A stretch of 64,000 nucleotides of DNA from Mycolicibacterium mucogenicum DSM 44124 (GCF_005670685.2 NZ_CP062008.1:1054001-1118000), one strand, 5' to 3'. Positions 42,556 to 52,057 are shown, counted from the stretch's first letter. The notes: generated by a model from the sequence alone, not told the origin. Made by a program: numbers and translations.

Positions 42556-44106
42556 CTAGTCGGCCGCCAGGAACTCGTGCAGCTTCTCGACGATCTGATC
42601 GATGCTGAAGCTGGCCGGTGGGTGCCGCGGCGGGAACTCCTTGAAGGTGTCGAGGAATGCCGCGGCCATCGCCGTCGCGTAGAAGGCGAAGAAGTCGCGC
42701 CGCAGGAACCACTCGTAGTACGTGTTCGACGTGATGTCGGCGTACTCGTAGGGGTCGGTGCGCAGGTTGAAGAGCTTGGGCACCCGCAGCGGCGTGAACG
42801 GCTCGGCCCAAATCCGCAGGGTGCCTTGGCAGCGCTGCTCGGCGAAGACGATCTTCCAGTTCTCGAAACGCATCGCGACCAGCTCCGCGTCGTCGTTGAA
42901 GTAGAAGAAGCCCCGGCGCGGGCTGTGCTCGACCTCGCCCGTCAGATACGGCAGCAGATTGAACCCGTCGATGTGGACCTTGTACTCGGTCTCGCCGTCG
43001 GCACCGGCCTTGTGGCCCTTCTTGAGCTTCTCGACGATATCGGGGTCGCCCGCGGCGGCCAGCAGCGTCGGCAGCCAGTCGTGGTGCTGGATGATGTCGT
43101 TGGAGACGGTGCCCGCCTTGATCTTTCCGGGCCAGCGGATCAGCTCCGGTACCCGGAAGGCGCCCTCCCAGTTGGTGTTCTTCTCGCTGCGGAACGGCGT
43201 GGTGCCGGCGTCGGGCCACGTGTTCCGGTGCGGGCCGTTGTCGGTGGAGTAGATGACGATGGTGTCGTCGGCGATGCCCAGTTCGTCCAGGACGTCCAGC
43301 ACCGTGCCGACGTTCTTGTCGTGGTCGATCATCGCGTCGTGGTACTCGGACTGCCAGATGCCTGCTTGCCCGCGGCTCTCCGGCTTCACATGCGTGTAGA
43401 GGTGCATGTGGGTGAAGTTGCACCAGACGAAGAACGGATTGCCCTCGTCGTGCTGGCGCTTGATGTAGTCGACGGTGCGGTCGGCGATGTCGTCGTCGAT
43501 GGTCTCCATCCGCTTCGCGGTCAGCGGCCCGGTGTCCTCGATGGTCTGCTTGCCGACCGGACCGAACTTCGGGTCGTCGGGTTCGGACGAGACCTCGGCG
43601 GTGGCCTTGCAGTTCATCACCCCGCGCGGCAGAGCCTTCTCGTACAGCCGCGGGAACTGGTCCTTGTGCGGGTAGTCGTACTGCTCGGGTTCTTCTTCGG
43701 CATTGAGGTGGTACAAGTTGCCGTAGAACTCGTCGAAGCCGTGCACCGTCGGCAGGTACTTGTTCAGGTCGCCGAAGTGGTTCTTGCCGAATTGCCCGGT
43801 GGCGTAGCCCAGCGGCTTGAGCAGTTCGGCGATGGTCGGATCCTCTGCGGCCCAACCAATGTCGACGCCCGGTATGCCGACTTTGCTCATCCCGGTGCGG
43901 TACACGCTCTGCCCGCTGATGAACGCTGCCCGGCCCGCGGTGCAGCTTTGCTCGCCGTAGGAGTCGGTGAAGCGCATGCCCTCGGCCGCGATGCGGTCGA
44001 TGTTCGGGGTGCGGTAGCCCATGAGGCCGTCGCTGTAACAACTCAGGTTGCTGATGCCGATGTCGTCGCCCCAGATCACCAGGATGTTGGGTTTGCCGTC
44101 GGGCAT
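42556..44106 (-). CDS. Type I arylsulfatase with CxAxR formylglycine motif
   Basis: 516-aa sulfatase. Metal-binding Asp pair in WGDDIGISN; the formylglycine site Cys55-Thr-Ala-Gly-Arg59 (EQSCTAGRAAF) is the Cys type, which requires FGE, encoded two genes downstream. FVWCNFTHMHLYTHVK and YSTDNGPHRNTWPDAG supply further metal and substrate ligands. No signal peptide, so it is probably cytosolic. It cleaves a sulfate ester of unknown nature. ATG 44106 is preceded by GAGGAG. Confidence 0.9.
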   Translation of the reverse strand: MPDGKPNILVIWGDDIGISNLSCYSDGLMGYRTPNIDRIAAEGMRFTDSYGEQSCTAGRAAFISGQSVYRTGMSKVGIPGVDIGWAAEDPTIAELLKPLGYATGQFGKNHFGDLNKYLPTVHGFDEFYGNLYHLNAEEEPEQYDYPHKDQFPRLYEKALPRGVMNCKATAEVSSEPDDPKFGPVGKQTIEDTGPLTAKRMETIDDDIADRTVDYIKRQHDEGNPFFVWCNFTHMHLYTHVKPESRGQAGIWQSEYHDAMIDHDKNVGTVLDVLDELGIADDTIVIYSTDNGPHRNTWPDAGTTPFRSEKNTNWEGAFRVPELIRWPGKIKAGTVSNDIIQHHDWLPTLLAAAGDPDIVEKLKKGHKAGADGETEYKVHIDGFNLLPYLTGEVEHSPRRGFFYFNDDAELVAMRFENWKIVFAEQRCQGTLRIWAEPFTPLRVPKLFNLRTDPYEYADITSNTYYEWFLRRDFFAFYATAMAAAFLDTFKEFPPRHPPASFSIDQIVEKLHEFLAAD

Positions 44107-44257
44107 GACAGAGCTCCTCGTTCGAAACGGAATTTCCTGTGCCCGTTCGACTTTACGGGTGGGTCAACGATTCCGATGGCCGTTCGGCCACCCGGTGAAA
44201 TCGGTACTGGTCAACGGGCGGCGGGAGGCGCACGCTTACTTAGGGAAGGTGATCGAC

Positions 44258-44533
44258 ATGTACGACAAGGATCTGACCAACAAGTGGCACGTCGAGATCG
44301 AGTTCTTCGAGGACGATGTCCACACCCACGCCTCCGCGCACGCCCGGCTGCGCGACGACACACTCACCACGACGGGGGATGCCTACCGCAACCCCAAAGA
44401 CCCGAGTGCGCCGTTGGTCGGTGAGGAGATCGCGGCGGCCCGCGCACTCATCGCGCTCGGCACCGATCTGCTCATGGCGGCGTCGGCGAACATCGAGAAA
44501 TCAACACAGCACCCGGTGCACCTCTACCGTTGA
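44258..44533 (+). CDS. DUF1876 small protein
   Basis: 91-aa protein: KWHVEIEFFEDDVHTHASAHARLRDDTLTTTGDAYRNPKDPSAPLVGEEIAAARALIALGTDLL, the DUF1876 pattern (dsRBD-like alpha-beta fold) found widely in actinobacteria, often among dormancy or stress proteins. Function unknown. ATG 44258 is preceded by AGGGAAGG; GTG 44249 is a weaker option. Divergent from the sulfatase operon, 151 nt away. Confidence 0.8.
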   Translation: MYDKDLTNKWHVEIEFFEDDVHTHASAHARLRDDTLTTTGDAYRNPKDPSAPLVGEEIAAARALIALGTDLLMAASANIEKSTQHPVHLYR

Positions 44534-44552
44534 CAGCGGCGCCAGAAACCTT

Positions 44553-44611
44553 GCGAGCAGACATAAAACTGTCATTTCTCAACAGAATTCGACAGTTTTA
44601 CGTCTGCTCGC
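44553..44611. terminator. 21-bp stem-loop between convergent genes
   Basis: Arms 44553-44573 (GCGAGCAGAC...) and 44591-44611 (...GTCTGCTCGC) pair over 21 bp with one A:C mismatch and a 17-nt loop. It marks the right edge of the accessory island and could terminate both DUF1876 and the dehydrogenase-like gene. Confidence 0.8.
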
Positions 44612-44636
44612 GGGGGAGAGGTGGCGCGTTACCTGC

Positions 44637-45713
44637 TTACTTCGTGGCTTCAACCGCTTCCATCTGGTGGAAGAGGTCGACGTAGTACGGCATGCATTCC
44701 TTCATGGCCTGCTCGGTGTTGAAGAGCGGCTCGTAGCCCAGGTCGCGCTTGGCCTTGGCGATCGAGAAGTAGTTGTTCAGGTAGAGGCGTTCCACCGCCA
44801 GCGGCTCGATCAGCGGCTCGGGCAGGGCGAACCGGAAATGCAGCCACTGCCACGCCATCATCACGCGGTGCACGAGCTTGCCGGACACGTAGAACGTCGG
44901 CAGCTTGCGGCCGCAGGCGGTGATGACGGGACGGGCGAACTCGAACATGTTGAGCGGTTCGCCGTCGTTGATGAAGTACGCCTGCCCGGGTGCGGTACCG
45001 CCGGGCACCAGGTGCTCGCCCGCCAGGATGAAGCCGTGGATCAGGTTGTGCACGTAGGAGTTGTCCAGCTTGATGTTCTTGTTGCCCACCAGCACCTTGA
45101 CGTGGCCGGCAAGGATGTTCTCGAACACCTTGCGGAACATGGTCTGGTCGCCCCGGCCCCAGATACCGCTGGGCCGGATGGAACACGTGAGCATACCGTC
45201 GACGCCGTTCTGCGACAGCACGAACTTCTCGGCGGCGACCTTGGTCTCGGTGTACAAGTCGTTGAATCGGGCGGTGTACGGCATGGTCTCGTCGCCGTTC
45301 TGGATGTCCTGCCCGCCCATGACCACGCTGTTCGACGCGGTGTAGACGAAGCGCTTGACGCCCGCGGCCCGGCCCAGCTTCACCAGGTTCTCGGTGCCGC
45401 CGACGTTCACGCCGAAGCTGCGGTTGCGGTACTCGTCGGTGACGGACGCACCGCCCATCAGGTCGATGATCGCCGCGGTGTGAATGATCGTGTCGATATC
45501 GGCGACGGCCTTCGACACATCCTCGGGGTTCGTGATGTCGCCGACCTGGGTCTCCAGGTTCGGATGCTCCGGCAGCGGCGAGGGCGCCCGGTCGAAGGAC
45601 CGGACATGGTGGCCGCGGTCGAGCAGTTCGGTCACCAGGTTGGCGCCGACGAAGCCAGACCCGCCGGTTACCAGCACACGGCCGAGGTCTGTGGTCAGGG
45701 AAGCATCACGCAT
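44637..45713 (-). CDS. 3-beta-hydroxysteroid dehydrogenase / NAD-dependent epimerase type
   Basis: 358-aa extended SDR orthologous by place and motifs to Rv1106c, the 3-beta-HSD that oxidises cholesterol to cholestenone. NAD motif VTGGSGFVGANLV, active-site YTETKVAAEKF, and the 3-beta-HSD-like IRPSGIWGRGDQTMFRKVFENI and NSYVHNLIHG. Membrane contact by a hydrophobic C-terminal half is possible. A role in sterol use also fits the ketosteroid-isomerase homologue at 14.9 kb. Confidence 0.87.
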   Translation of the reverse strand: MRDASLTTDLGRVLVTGGSGFVGANLVTELLDRGHHVRSFDRAPSPLPEHPNLETQVGDITNPEDVSKAVADIDTIIHTAAIIDLMGGASVTDEYRNRSFGVNVGGTENLVKLGRAAGVKRFVYTASNSVVMGGQDIQNGDETMPYTARFNDLYTETKVAAEKFVLSQNGVDGMLTCSIRPSGIWGRGDQTMFRKVFENILAGHVKVLVGNKNIKLDNSYVHNLIHGFILAGEHLVPGGTAPGQAYFINDGEPLNMFEFARPVITACGRKLPTFYVSGKLVHRVMMAWQWLHFRFALPEPLIEPLAVERLYLNNYFSIAKAKRDLGYEPLFNTEQAMKECMPYYVDLFHQMEAVEATK

Positions 45714-45776
45714 GGTGCAGGAGCATAACTGAAACGTGTTCCAGTTAACAGAGCGCGCAAAAAATTACCGCGCTGA

Positions 45777-45989
45777 TCAATTTTTGTCGTCGGCGCCCGT
45801 GGCGAGCGCGTCCTCGACTTTCTTGCGGGCGCCGGCCAGGTGCTCCTCGCACCGTTTTGCCAGCTGTTCGCCCCTTTCCCAGAGTTGGAGCGAGGTGTCG
45901 AGATCGAGTCCGCCCGCTTCCAATTTGCGGACGACCTCGATCAGTTCATCGCGGGCAGCTTCGTAGCCGAGCTGACTAATGTTCGTCAT
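45777..45989 (-). CDS. xseB: Exodeoxyribonuclease VII small subunit
   Basis: 70-aa Xse[59 protein letters not shown], the standard two-helix form that binds several copies to XseA in the single-strand nuclease complex. It overlaps the end of xseA by 14 nt, ensuring coupled synthesis. Confidence 0.93.
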   Translation of the reverse strand: MTNISQLGYEAARDELIEVVRKLEAGGLDLDTSLQLWERGEQLAKRCEEHLAGARKKVEDALATGADDKN

Positions 45990-47220
45990 ATATTCCTTCG
46001 CTCACGGTCGTGACGGCGCCGTCGGCCACCCGGATTCGGAGTCTGGTTCCCGCCGGGGCATCCTGCGCCGAGCGCAGGACCGCACCGGCCGCCGACAGGT
46101 TCTGCACCACGGCGTACCCACGGGCCAGCGTCGCGGCGGGCCCGAGCGTGGCCAGCCGCGCCGATAGGTGCCCGACGTGGTCGGTTTCGGTGGCGATGAG
46201 CCGCCGGATGTCGCGGCGCGCGGCAGCCACGGCCCGGGTGATCTCCTCGGCTCGGGCGTCCAGGGCCTGCAGTGGCTGCGCCAGCACCGGGCGGCCGCGC
46301 AGCTGACCGATGAAGCGTTCCTCGCGATGCACCCAGTTACGCAGCGCCTGCGCGCTGCGCCGGCGCAGATCGGTCACCAGGGCCTGCTCGGCGGCGGCGT
46401 CGGGGACGACGCGTTTGGCCGCGTCGGTCGGGGTGGCCGCCCGCAGGTCGGCGACCAGGTCGCACAGCGGGTTGTCCGGTTCGTGCCCGACGGCGCTGAC
46501 CACCGGGGTGGTGCACGCCGCGATCTCGCGGCACAGTGTCTCGTCGGAGAACGGCAGCAGGTCCTCGACGCTGCCGCCGCCACGCGCGATCACGATGACG
46601 TCGACGTGCGGCGCGGCGTCCAGCGCGCGCAGGGCCTCGACGATCTGCGGCACCGCGTTGGTGCCCTGCACCGCCGTGTTGCGAATATCGAAGTGGACTG
46701 CGGGCCAACGGCTTTGGGCGACGGTGACGACGTCGTGCTCGGCCGCTGAGGCGCGCCCGGTGATGAGGCCGATGGTGTTGGGCAGGAACGGAATCGGGCG
46801 CTTGAGCCGCGGGTCGAACAGGCCCTCGGCGTCCAGCAGGCGACGTAGCCGGTCGATGCGGGCCAGCAGCTCACCGATGCCGACGGCGCGAATCTGGCTG
46901 ATGCGCAACGAGAATGAGCCGTTGCGGGTGTAGAACTGCGGCTTGCCCAGCATGATCACCTGGGTGCCCTCCGACAGGGCAACCGGGGCGTCGTCGACGA
47001 GGGCGCGGGGGCAGCTGACCGACAGCGACATGTCCGCAGCCGGGTCGCGCAGCACCATCCAGGCCGTCGACTGCCGCAACTTCAGCTCGGTGAGCTGACC
47101 CTCGATCCAGATGGTGCCGAGCCGGTCGATGTACTTGGCCACCCGGGTGGATACCGCCCGGACCGGCCACGGGTTCTCGGCCGAGTTCTCGTTCCCGGCC
47201 GCTGCGGCAGCCGACGTCAC
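45976..47220 (-). CDS. xseA: Exodeoxyribonuclease VII large subunit
   Basis: 414-aa XseA with N-terminal OB-fold ([43 protein letters not shown]) and catalytic core with [17 protein letters not shown] and the [21 protein letters not shown] motif. It degrades single-stranded DNA from both ends in repair. Start ATG 47220, four nucleotides after the lipid-droplet gene stop, so three genes form an operon. Confidence 0.94.
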   Translation of the reverse strand: MTSAAAAAGNENSAENPWPVRAVSTRVAKYIDRLGTIWIEGQLTELKLRQSTAWMVLRDPAADMSLSVSCPRALVDDAPVALSEGTQVIMLGKPQFYTRNGSFSLRISQIRAVGIGELLARIDRLRRLLDAEGLFDPRLKRPIPFLPNTIGLITGRASAAEHDVVTVAQSRWPAVHFDIRNTAVQGTNAVPQIVEALRALDAAPHVDVIVIARGGGSVEDLLPFSDETLCREIAACTTPVVSAVGHEPDNPLCDLVADLRAATPTDAAKRVVPDAAAEQALVTDLRRRSAQALRNWVHREERFIGQLRGRPVLAQPLQALDARAEEITRAVAAARRDIRRLIATETDHVGHLSARLATLGPAATLARGYAVVQNLSAAGAVLRSAQDAPAGTRLRIRVADGAVTTVSEGIYDEH

Positions 47221-47224
47221 CGCA

Positions 47225-47809
47225 TCACTTCGCGGTCGCGCGGGTGATCCTGTTGGCCAGCAGCGTCTGGAATGGCGCGCGGGACTTCGTGTTGTTCTCG
47301 TAGGTCAGCAGCGCCTCGAGGTCGTCCACCTTGAGCTGGGGGAGCCGGGCGCGCAGCTGCGCCAGGGTCAGCTCGGCGTAGTCCAGGTCCTCGACGATCG
47401 CGGGGGTCACGACGCTCGAGCCGTTGGCGGCCGAACCATTCGTCGTCGCCTTCGGGGCCTCGGCGGCCCCGGTGCTGTACAGCGCGAACCGGCCTTCGGT
47501 CAGGCGCGCGCCGTCGGGCTGCTCGGTGGCCGGGCCCGCGGGATCGGCGGCGGCCGGCTCCAGCAGATCCTCGTCGAACGTGGCCCATTCCGGCTGCTCG
47601 TCCTTGGGCGGGAACCACTGCTCCAGGGTCTCGTCGCCCTTGTTGACCAGTTCGGCCAGGTCCTGCTGCATTTTCATGACCAGCTGGGCGAGCTGACTGG
47701 CCAGCGTCATCGGGTAGGTCAGGATGGTGTGGGGGAGCCGAATGGTCTCCTCGAGCGCGGTCGCAGCCGCGCCGACCAGCAGCCGGACTCCGTAGGGCGC
47801 AGTAGACAT
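47225..47809 (-). CDS. Lipid droplet-associated protein (Rv1109c-like)
   Basis: 194-aa protein. The N-terminus is amphipathic ([57 protein letters not shown]), matching mycobacterial proteins named for lipid-droplet association; the middle is Ala/Thr-rich and disordered, and the C-terminus ([47 protein letters not shown]) forms helices. Heads the xseA-xseB operon and is divergent from ispH. Confidence 0.82.
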   Translation of the reverse strand: MSTAPYGVRLLVGAAATALEETIRLPHTILTYPMTLASQLAQLVMKMQQDLAELVNKGDETLEQWFPPKDEQPEWATFDEDLLEPAAADPAGPATEQPDGARLTEGRFALYSTGAAEAPKATTNGSAANGSSVVTPAIVEDLDYAELTLAQLRARLPQLKVDDLEALLTYENNTKSRAPFQTLLANRITRATAK

Positions 47810-47862
47810 GCTTGCCAGAGTACGGCTGGCTGTGGCCCTGCGTTGATCAGTACCCTTGTGCT

Positions 47863-48873
47863 ATGCCACCGACGATCAATATGGGCATTCCCGGCGCGAC
47901 CGTTTCGGTCGCCGGGGAGGCTATGAGCAAAACCGGCAAGCGCGTGCTGCTCGCCGAGCCGCGTGGCTACTGCGCCGGCGTGGACCGTGCGGTCGAGACC
48001 GTGGAGCGCGCACTGGAGAAGCACGGCGCGCCCGTGTATGTGCGCCACGAGATCGTGCACAACCGCTACGTGGTCGACACGCTGGCCAAGGCCGGCGCGG
48101 TGTTCGTCGAGCAGACCGATGAGGTGCCCGAGGGCGCCATCGTGGTGTTCTCCGCCCACGGCGTCGCGCCGACGGTGCACGAGGAGGCGGCGGCACGCAA
48201 TCTGCGGACCATCGACGCCACCTGTCCGCTGGTCACCAAGGTGCACAACGAGGCCAAGCGCTTCGCCCGCGACGACTACGACATCCTGCTGGTGGGCCAC
48301 GAGGGCCACGAAGAAGTCGTCGGCACCGCCGGCGAGGCCCCTGAGCACGTGCAGGTCGTCGACAACCCGGACGCCGTCGACAAGGTGACCGTCCGCGACC
48401 CGAACAAGGTCATCTGGCTGTCCCAGACCACGCTGTCGGTCGACGAGACCATGGAGACCGTCCGGCGCCTGCGGGAGAAGTTCCCGACGCTGCAGGACCC
48501 GCCCAGCGACGACATCTGCTACGCCACCCAGAACCGCCAGGTCGCGGTGAAGGCCATGGCTCCCGAGTGCGAGCTGGTGATCGTCGTCGGCTCGCGCAAC
48601 TCGTCCAACTCGGTTCGTCTGGTCGAGGTGGCGCTGAACGCCGGTTCCAACGCGGCCAAGCTGGTCGACTACGCCGAGGACATCGACCCGGCCTGGCTCG
48701 ACGGTGTCACGACCGTCGGCGTCACGTCAGGTGCGTCGGTGCCGGAAATCCTGGTGCGCGGCGTGCTCGAGCGCCTCGCGGAATTCGGCTACGACACCGT
48801 CCAGCCGGTCACCACCGCCAACGAGACGCTGGTCTTCGCGCTGCCGCGCGAGATTCGTCCGGCCCGGCACTGA
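47863..48873 (+). CDS. ispH: 4-hydroxy-3-methylbut-2-enyl diphosphate reductase
   Basis: 336-aa IspH (LytB2, Rv1110), last enzyme of the MEP isoprenoid pathway, producing IPP and DMAPP with a [4Fe-4S] cluster. Cluster cysteines occur in [11 protein letters not shown] (Cys37), [12 protein letters not shown] (about 126) and [11 protein letters not shown] (about 224). ATG 47863 is preceded by a TACCCT box six bases away, so the mRNA is probably leaderless; the frame extends to 47812 without a site. Confidence 0.94.
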   Translation: MPPTINMGIPGATVSVAGEAMSKTGKRVLLAEPRGYCAGVDRAVETVERALEKHGAPVYVRHEIVHNRYVVDTLAKAGAVFVEQTDEVPEGAIVVFSAHGVAPTVHEEAAARNLRTIDATCPLVTKVHNEAKRFARDDYDILLVGHEGHEEVVGTAGEAPEHVQVVDNPDAVDKVTVRDPNKVIWLSQTTLSVDETMETVRRLREKFPTLQDPPSDDICYATQNRQVAVKAMAPECELVIVVGSRNSSNSVRLVEVALNAGSNAAKLVDYAEDIDPAWLDGVTTVGVTSGASVPEILVRGVLERLAEFGYDTVQPVTTANETLVFALPREIRPARH

Positions 48874-48895
48874 TTTCCTAGCGCAGGCGCGGTCG

Positions 48896-48926
48896 GCGTC
48901 AGTCCCAGTTGTTGTGGGACTGACGC
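48896..48926. terminator. 12-bp perfect hairpin after ispH
   Basis: GCGTCAGTCCCA (48896-48907) pairs fully with 48915-48926 around a 7-nt loop. It overlaps the stop of the convergent DUF6542 gene and can end transcripts from both sides. Confidence 0.75.
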
Positions 48927-50023
48927 GGCCGGCGCTCTGCGTGCTGTTCTGCCGCATCGTCGTCCGCACCGCGGTACCGCACCCGTGACACGGGGTGGTG
49001 AGCGCCGCTGGGCGGCGCGTTGCGCGACGGACGGGCCGGGGACTGGTAGCGGTCGCCGGGCTCGTACGGTTCGCCGGCGTAGCGGCGACGGCGCGGCTCG
49101 GCCCCGGACGGGCGCTGCGTCGGCCGCTCGTAGCGGTCGCGCTCCCGCGGCTCCCGGTAGTCATAGCGCTCCTGCGCGGCGCGGCGCGGCTCGCCGGCCG
49201 GACGCGGACGGCGCCGCGGCTCGTCGGGTACGGCGTACGAGTCGGTGGCGGCCGGGCGGGGACGAGCCGGCCGCGGCCGACGCATCTGTCCGGGCACCGG
49301 TTCGATCAGCTCGGTGTCACTGACCTGCGCCCGGGCACGGGATGGCCGCGGTGCGCGCTGCGGATCGGCGGTGCCGCGGCGCGGCGACTCCGCGGCGGAC
49401 CGGCGCGACGGGTTCGCGCGGGTGCGGGAGCTGCGGGGCGTCTGGCCGGTGGTCAGCTTGGTGAGCTTGGCCGATAGCGTCGCGGCGAGACCGGCGGGAG
49501 CGACCTGATCGTCGTCCGCCTGACGGCGGCTGCGGCGCGGCTTGGGCTCGGCGACCGCCTCCTCCGCGTCGTCCTCGTCGAACGTCTGGAACTGCGGCAG
49601 GACGAACCAGCGGACCAGGCCGAGGACGAGAACCGTCGCCGCGGTGAAGAACATCGTCGGGAAACGCTCGATCAGCGGATACCCGCAATTGATCAGCAGG
49701 TCCTTGATGCCGGCGATCTTGTCGCTGTGGAACATGAAGTACGCGCCCGGCACGGCAACGAAGAGGATCAGCGGCGGCTGGATGACCGCGGTGAAAATCC
49801 CGGACCGCCGCACGCCGAGCACAGCGAGTACACAGCCGGCCACGTAGCAGAAAGTGAAGAATGCGCTGAGTTCTTTGTCACCGGTGCCGGCGTCGTAGGC
49901 GAAGCCGACCGCGGTGGCTGTGACCGCCAGCACAATGGCTCCCCACCAGGGGATTCCCGGGATGCTGGGCAGCGCCGAGCGGCGATCGAGGGCGGCTTCG
50001 GGCCCATGATGCTCTGCTGACAC
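48899..50023 (-). CDS. DUF6542 membrane protein with basic Pro/Arg-rich tail
   Basis: 374-aa protein, Rv1111c equivalent. Residues about 18-140 hold four helices (IPWWGAIVLAVTATAVGFAYDAG, FFTFCYVAGCVLAVLGV, FTAVIQPPLILFVAVPGAYFMF, MFFTAATVLVLGLVRWF), the DUF6542 domain. Residues about 150-374 are disordered, rich in Arg, Pro and Tyr (RPARPRPAATDSYAVPDEPRRRP). Such basic tails may contact nucleic acid or cell-envelope partners. Function unknown. Divergent from ychF. Confidence 0.82.
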   Translation of the reverse strand: MSAEHHGPEAALDRRSALPSIPGIPWWGAIVLAVTATAVGFAYDAGTGDKELSAFFTFCYVAGCVLAVLGVRRSGIFTAVIQPPLILFVAVPGAYFMFHSDKIAGIKDLLINCGYPLIERFPTMFFTAATVLVLGLVRWFVLPQFQTFDEDDAEEAVAEPKPRRSRRQADDDQVAPAGLAATLSAKLTKLTTGQTPRSSRTRANPSRRSAAESPRRGTADPQRAPRPSRARAQVSDTELIEPVPGQMRRPRPARPRPAATDSYAVPDEPRRRPRPAGEPRRAAQERYDYREPRERDRYERPTQRPSGAEPRRRRYAGEPYEPGDRYQSPARPSRNAPPSGAHHPVSRVRYRGADDDAAEQHAERRPRQSHNNWD

Positions 50024-50106
50024 TCCTAGACCGTACCGGCAATCTGGGCCGCTGTGCCTGCAGGCGGGCGTTGGGACGGTGTGGCGTCTCTTAAACTAAT
50101 GAACTC

Positions 50107-51180
50107 GTGGGTCTGAACCTGGGAATCGTCGGTCTGCCGAACGTCGGGAAGTCGACGTTGTTCAACGCGTTGACACGTAATGACGTGCTCGCGGCTAATT
50201 ATCCGTTCGCAACGATCGAACCCAACGAGGGTGTCGTACCGCTGCCCGACCCGCGGCTCGACAAGCTCGCCGAGATCTTCGGCTCCGAGAAGACCGTCCC
50301 GGCGCCCGTGACGTTCGTCGACATCGCCGGCATCGTCAAAGGTGCGTCCGAGGGCGCGGGCCTGGGCAACAAGTTCCTGGCCAACATTCGCGAGGCCGAC
50401 GCCATCTGTCAGGTGGTGCGCGCCTTCGCCGACGACGACGTCGTGCACGTCGACGGCCGCGTCGACCCCAAGTCCGACATCGAGGTCATCGAGACCGAGC
50501 TGATCCTCGCCGACATGCAGACGCTCGAGAAGGCGCTGCCGCGGCTGGAGAAGGAAGCCCGCACCAACAAGGACCGCAAGCCGGTTCTCGATGCGGTGGT
50601 CGCCGCCCAGGCGATCTTCAACGAGGGCAAGACGCTGTTCTCCACCGGACAGGACTGGTCGATCCTGCGCGAGTTGAACCTGATGACCGTCAAGCCGTTC
50701 CTGTACGTCTTCAACGCCGACGAGTCGGTGCTGACCGACGAGGCCCGCAAGGCCGAGCTGACCGCGATGGTCGCGCCGGCCGAGGCCGTGTTCCTGGACG
50801 CCAAGATCGAGGCCGAGCTGCTGGAGCTCGACGACGAGTCCGCCGCCGAGCTGCTCGAGTCCATCGGCCAGACCGAGCGTGGCCTGGATGCGTTGGCGCG
50901 CGCCGGTTTTCGGACGCTGAAGTTGCAGACCTACCTGACCGCGGGGCCCAAGGAGTCGCGGGCGTGGACCATCCACCAGGGCGACACCGCGCCCAAGGCG
51001 GCGGGCGTCATCCACACCGACTTCGAGAAGGGCTTCATCAAGGCCGAGATCGTCGCTTTCGACGACCTGGTCGAAGCCGGCTCCATGGCTGCCGCCAAAG
51101 CCGCCGGCAAGGTCCGGATGGAAGGCAAGGACTACGTCATGGTTGACGGGGATGTCGTGGAGTTCCGCTTCAACGTCTAG
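50107..51180 (+). CDS. ychF: Ribosome-binding ATPase YchF (Obg family)
   Basis: 357-aa YchF/OLA1, a TRAFAC NTPase that prefers ATP. P-loop GLPNVGKST at residues 9-17, G3 [21 protein letters not shown] in place of the NKxD motif (YVFNADES), and a C-terminal TGS domain ([22 protein letters not shown]). Rv1112 equivalent. GTG 50107 is the start. It is followed by a long perfect hairpin. Confidence 0.95.
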   Translation: MGLNLGIVGLPNVGKSTLFNALTRNDVLAANYPFATIEPNEGVVPLPDPRLDKLAEIFGSEKTVPAPVTFVDIAGIVKGASEGAGLGNKFLANIREADAICQVVRAFADDDVVHVDGRVDPKSDIEVIETELILADMQTLEKALPRLEKEARTNKDRKPVLDAVVAAQAIFNEGKTLFSTGQDWSILRELNLMTVKPFLYVFNADESVLTDEARKAELTAMVAPAEAVFLDAKIEAELLELDDESAAELLESIGQTERGLDALARAGFRTLKLQTYLTAGPKESRAWTIHQGDTAPKAAGVIHTDFEKGFIKAEIVAFDDLVEAGSMAAAKAAGKVRMEGKDYVMVDGDVVEFRFNV

Positions 51181-51204
51181 CCCCGGCAGCGCGCCGAAAG
51201 TGGA

Positions 51205-51241
51205 GAAGATTGCGAGATTTTCGCGAAATCTCGCAATCTTC
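51205..51241. terminator. Perfect 16-bp stem-loop after ychF
   Basis: GAAGATTGCGAGATTT (51205-51220) pairs without mismatch with 51226-51241 around loop TCGCG. The inner GATTTTCGCG resembles the inner GATTTTCCGCG of the repeated palindromes at 15.3 and 19.4 kb. Confidence 0.8.
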
Positions 51242-51257
51242 CGCACATTCGATGACA

Positions 51258-51263
51258 TAGATT
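51258..51263 (+). promoter_or_regulatory. -10-like box TAGATT for the DUF1801 gene
   Basis: TAGATT is followed by seven bases and GTG 51271. No ribosome binding site lies between, so the transcript is probably leaderless. Confidence 0.45.
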
Positions 51264-51270
51264 CACAGCT

Positions 51271-51612
51271 GTGAGTGGGGATTGGCGCACCGACCTGGTC
51301 GACGAGCTGCGGTCTTTGATCAAGCAAGCGGAACCGGATGTCGTCGAGGAGTTCAAGTGGTGCAAGCCCTCGAATCCTGATGGCGTGCCGACGTTTTCAC
51401 TGGACGGACTGATCTGCACGGTGGAGACGTATAAGGACAAGGTCAAACTGACCTTCGCCAAGGGCGCGGCCCTGAAGGACCCGGCGAAGTTGTTCAACGC
51501 CAGTCTTGATGCGGGAACCCGGCGCGCCATCGATCTGCACGAAGGCGACGAACTGGATGCCGACGCGTTCAAAGCACTGATTCGCGAGGCAGTGGAGGCC
51601 AACCGTAGTTAG
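51271..51612 (+). CDS. DUF1801 protein
   Basis: 113-aa protein with the DUF1801 pattern: LRSLIKQAEPDVVEEFKWCKPSNPDGVPTFSLDGLICTVETYKDKVKLTFAKGAAL ... FNASLDAGTRRAIDLHEGDELD. Members share a YdhG/frataxin-like alpha-beta fold and have no established activity. GTG 51271 is the start. It marks the beginning of an accessory stretch after ychF. Confidence 0.8.
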   Translation: MSGDWRTDLVDELRSLIKQAEPDVVEEFKWCKPSNPDGVPTFSLDGLICTVETYKDKVKLTFAKGAALKDPAKLFNASLDAGTRRAIDLHEGDELDADAFKALIREAVEANRS

Positions 51613-51646
51613 CGCGCCGGGGCGATCGGTACCAGGGGCCGATTGC

Positions 51647-52057
51647 TCAGTTGATGATCTCGCCGCGGTTGTCGGGGTGAACTGCCGCCAATCGGTCACG
51701 CCACATCTGGAGCTCCTCAGGTGTCAGCCGCCTCCAGTCCGTGACCTCGCTGACGATCCGGAGCGGGGCCGTACTGCGGTATGACCGCGTGGGGTTGCCC
51801 GGGAACTTCTTGTCGGTGACGTTGGGATCGTTCTCGAATTCGCCGGTCGGTTCCACGGCATAGACGCGCGGCTCGCCATCGCCGGCGGCGAGCTCAGCGG
51901 CAAGCCCGGCACCGTCGCGCAAGGCGGTGAAGTAGATGTGGTTCATCACGATCTCGGGCCGGTAGTTGGAGCGGAAACCGGCCGTAAGAAGTTCTCCCAC
52001 TTGCAGATCGGCTTTCGTGCCGTGAAAGAAGGGCCCGTCGTCCAAAGGCGCTGCCAT
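51647..52057 (-). CDS. arr: Rifamycin ADP-ribosyltransferase Arr
   Basis: 136-aa enzyme that transfers ADP-ribose from NAD to rifamycins and so inactivates them. The sequence is nearly that of M. smegmatis Arr as I recall it: FFHGTKADLQVGELL, SNYRPEIVMNHIYFTALRDGAG, VEPTGEFENDPNVTDKKFPGNPTRSYRS and EELQMWRDRL. The residues matching the catalytic trio (His19, Tyr49, Asp84 in M. smegmatis) are His12, Tyr42 and Asp77. The protein looks intact. Low rifampicin susceptibility is predicted. Confidence 0.95.
   Translation of the reverse strand: MAAPLDDGPFFHGTKADLQVGELLTAGFRSNYRPEIVMNHIYFTALRDGAGLAAELAAGDGEPRVYAVEPTGEFENDPNVTDKKFPGNPTRSYRSTAPLRIVSEVTDWRRLTPEELQMWRDRLAAVHPDNRGEIIN

Noticed and set aside
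42251..44041. 596-codon minus-strand frame overlapping the sulfatase
   Set aside because: Out-of-frame shadow of the sulfatase and HAD genes with Arg/His-rich low-complexity composition.
41785..44424. 879-codon plus-strand open frame, the longest in the window
   Set aside because: It is antisense to the FGE/HAD/sulfatase operon, is Arg/Val/Gly/Asp-rich without domain signatures, and results from GC-biased third positions of the true genes.
33898..44636. Prophage or integrative element
   Set aside because: No integrase, transposase, phage structural gene, tRNA boundary or flanking direct repeat could be seen; accessory content alone does not prove mobility.
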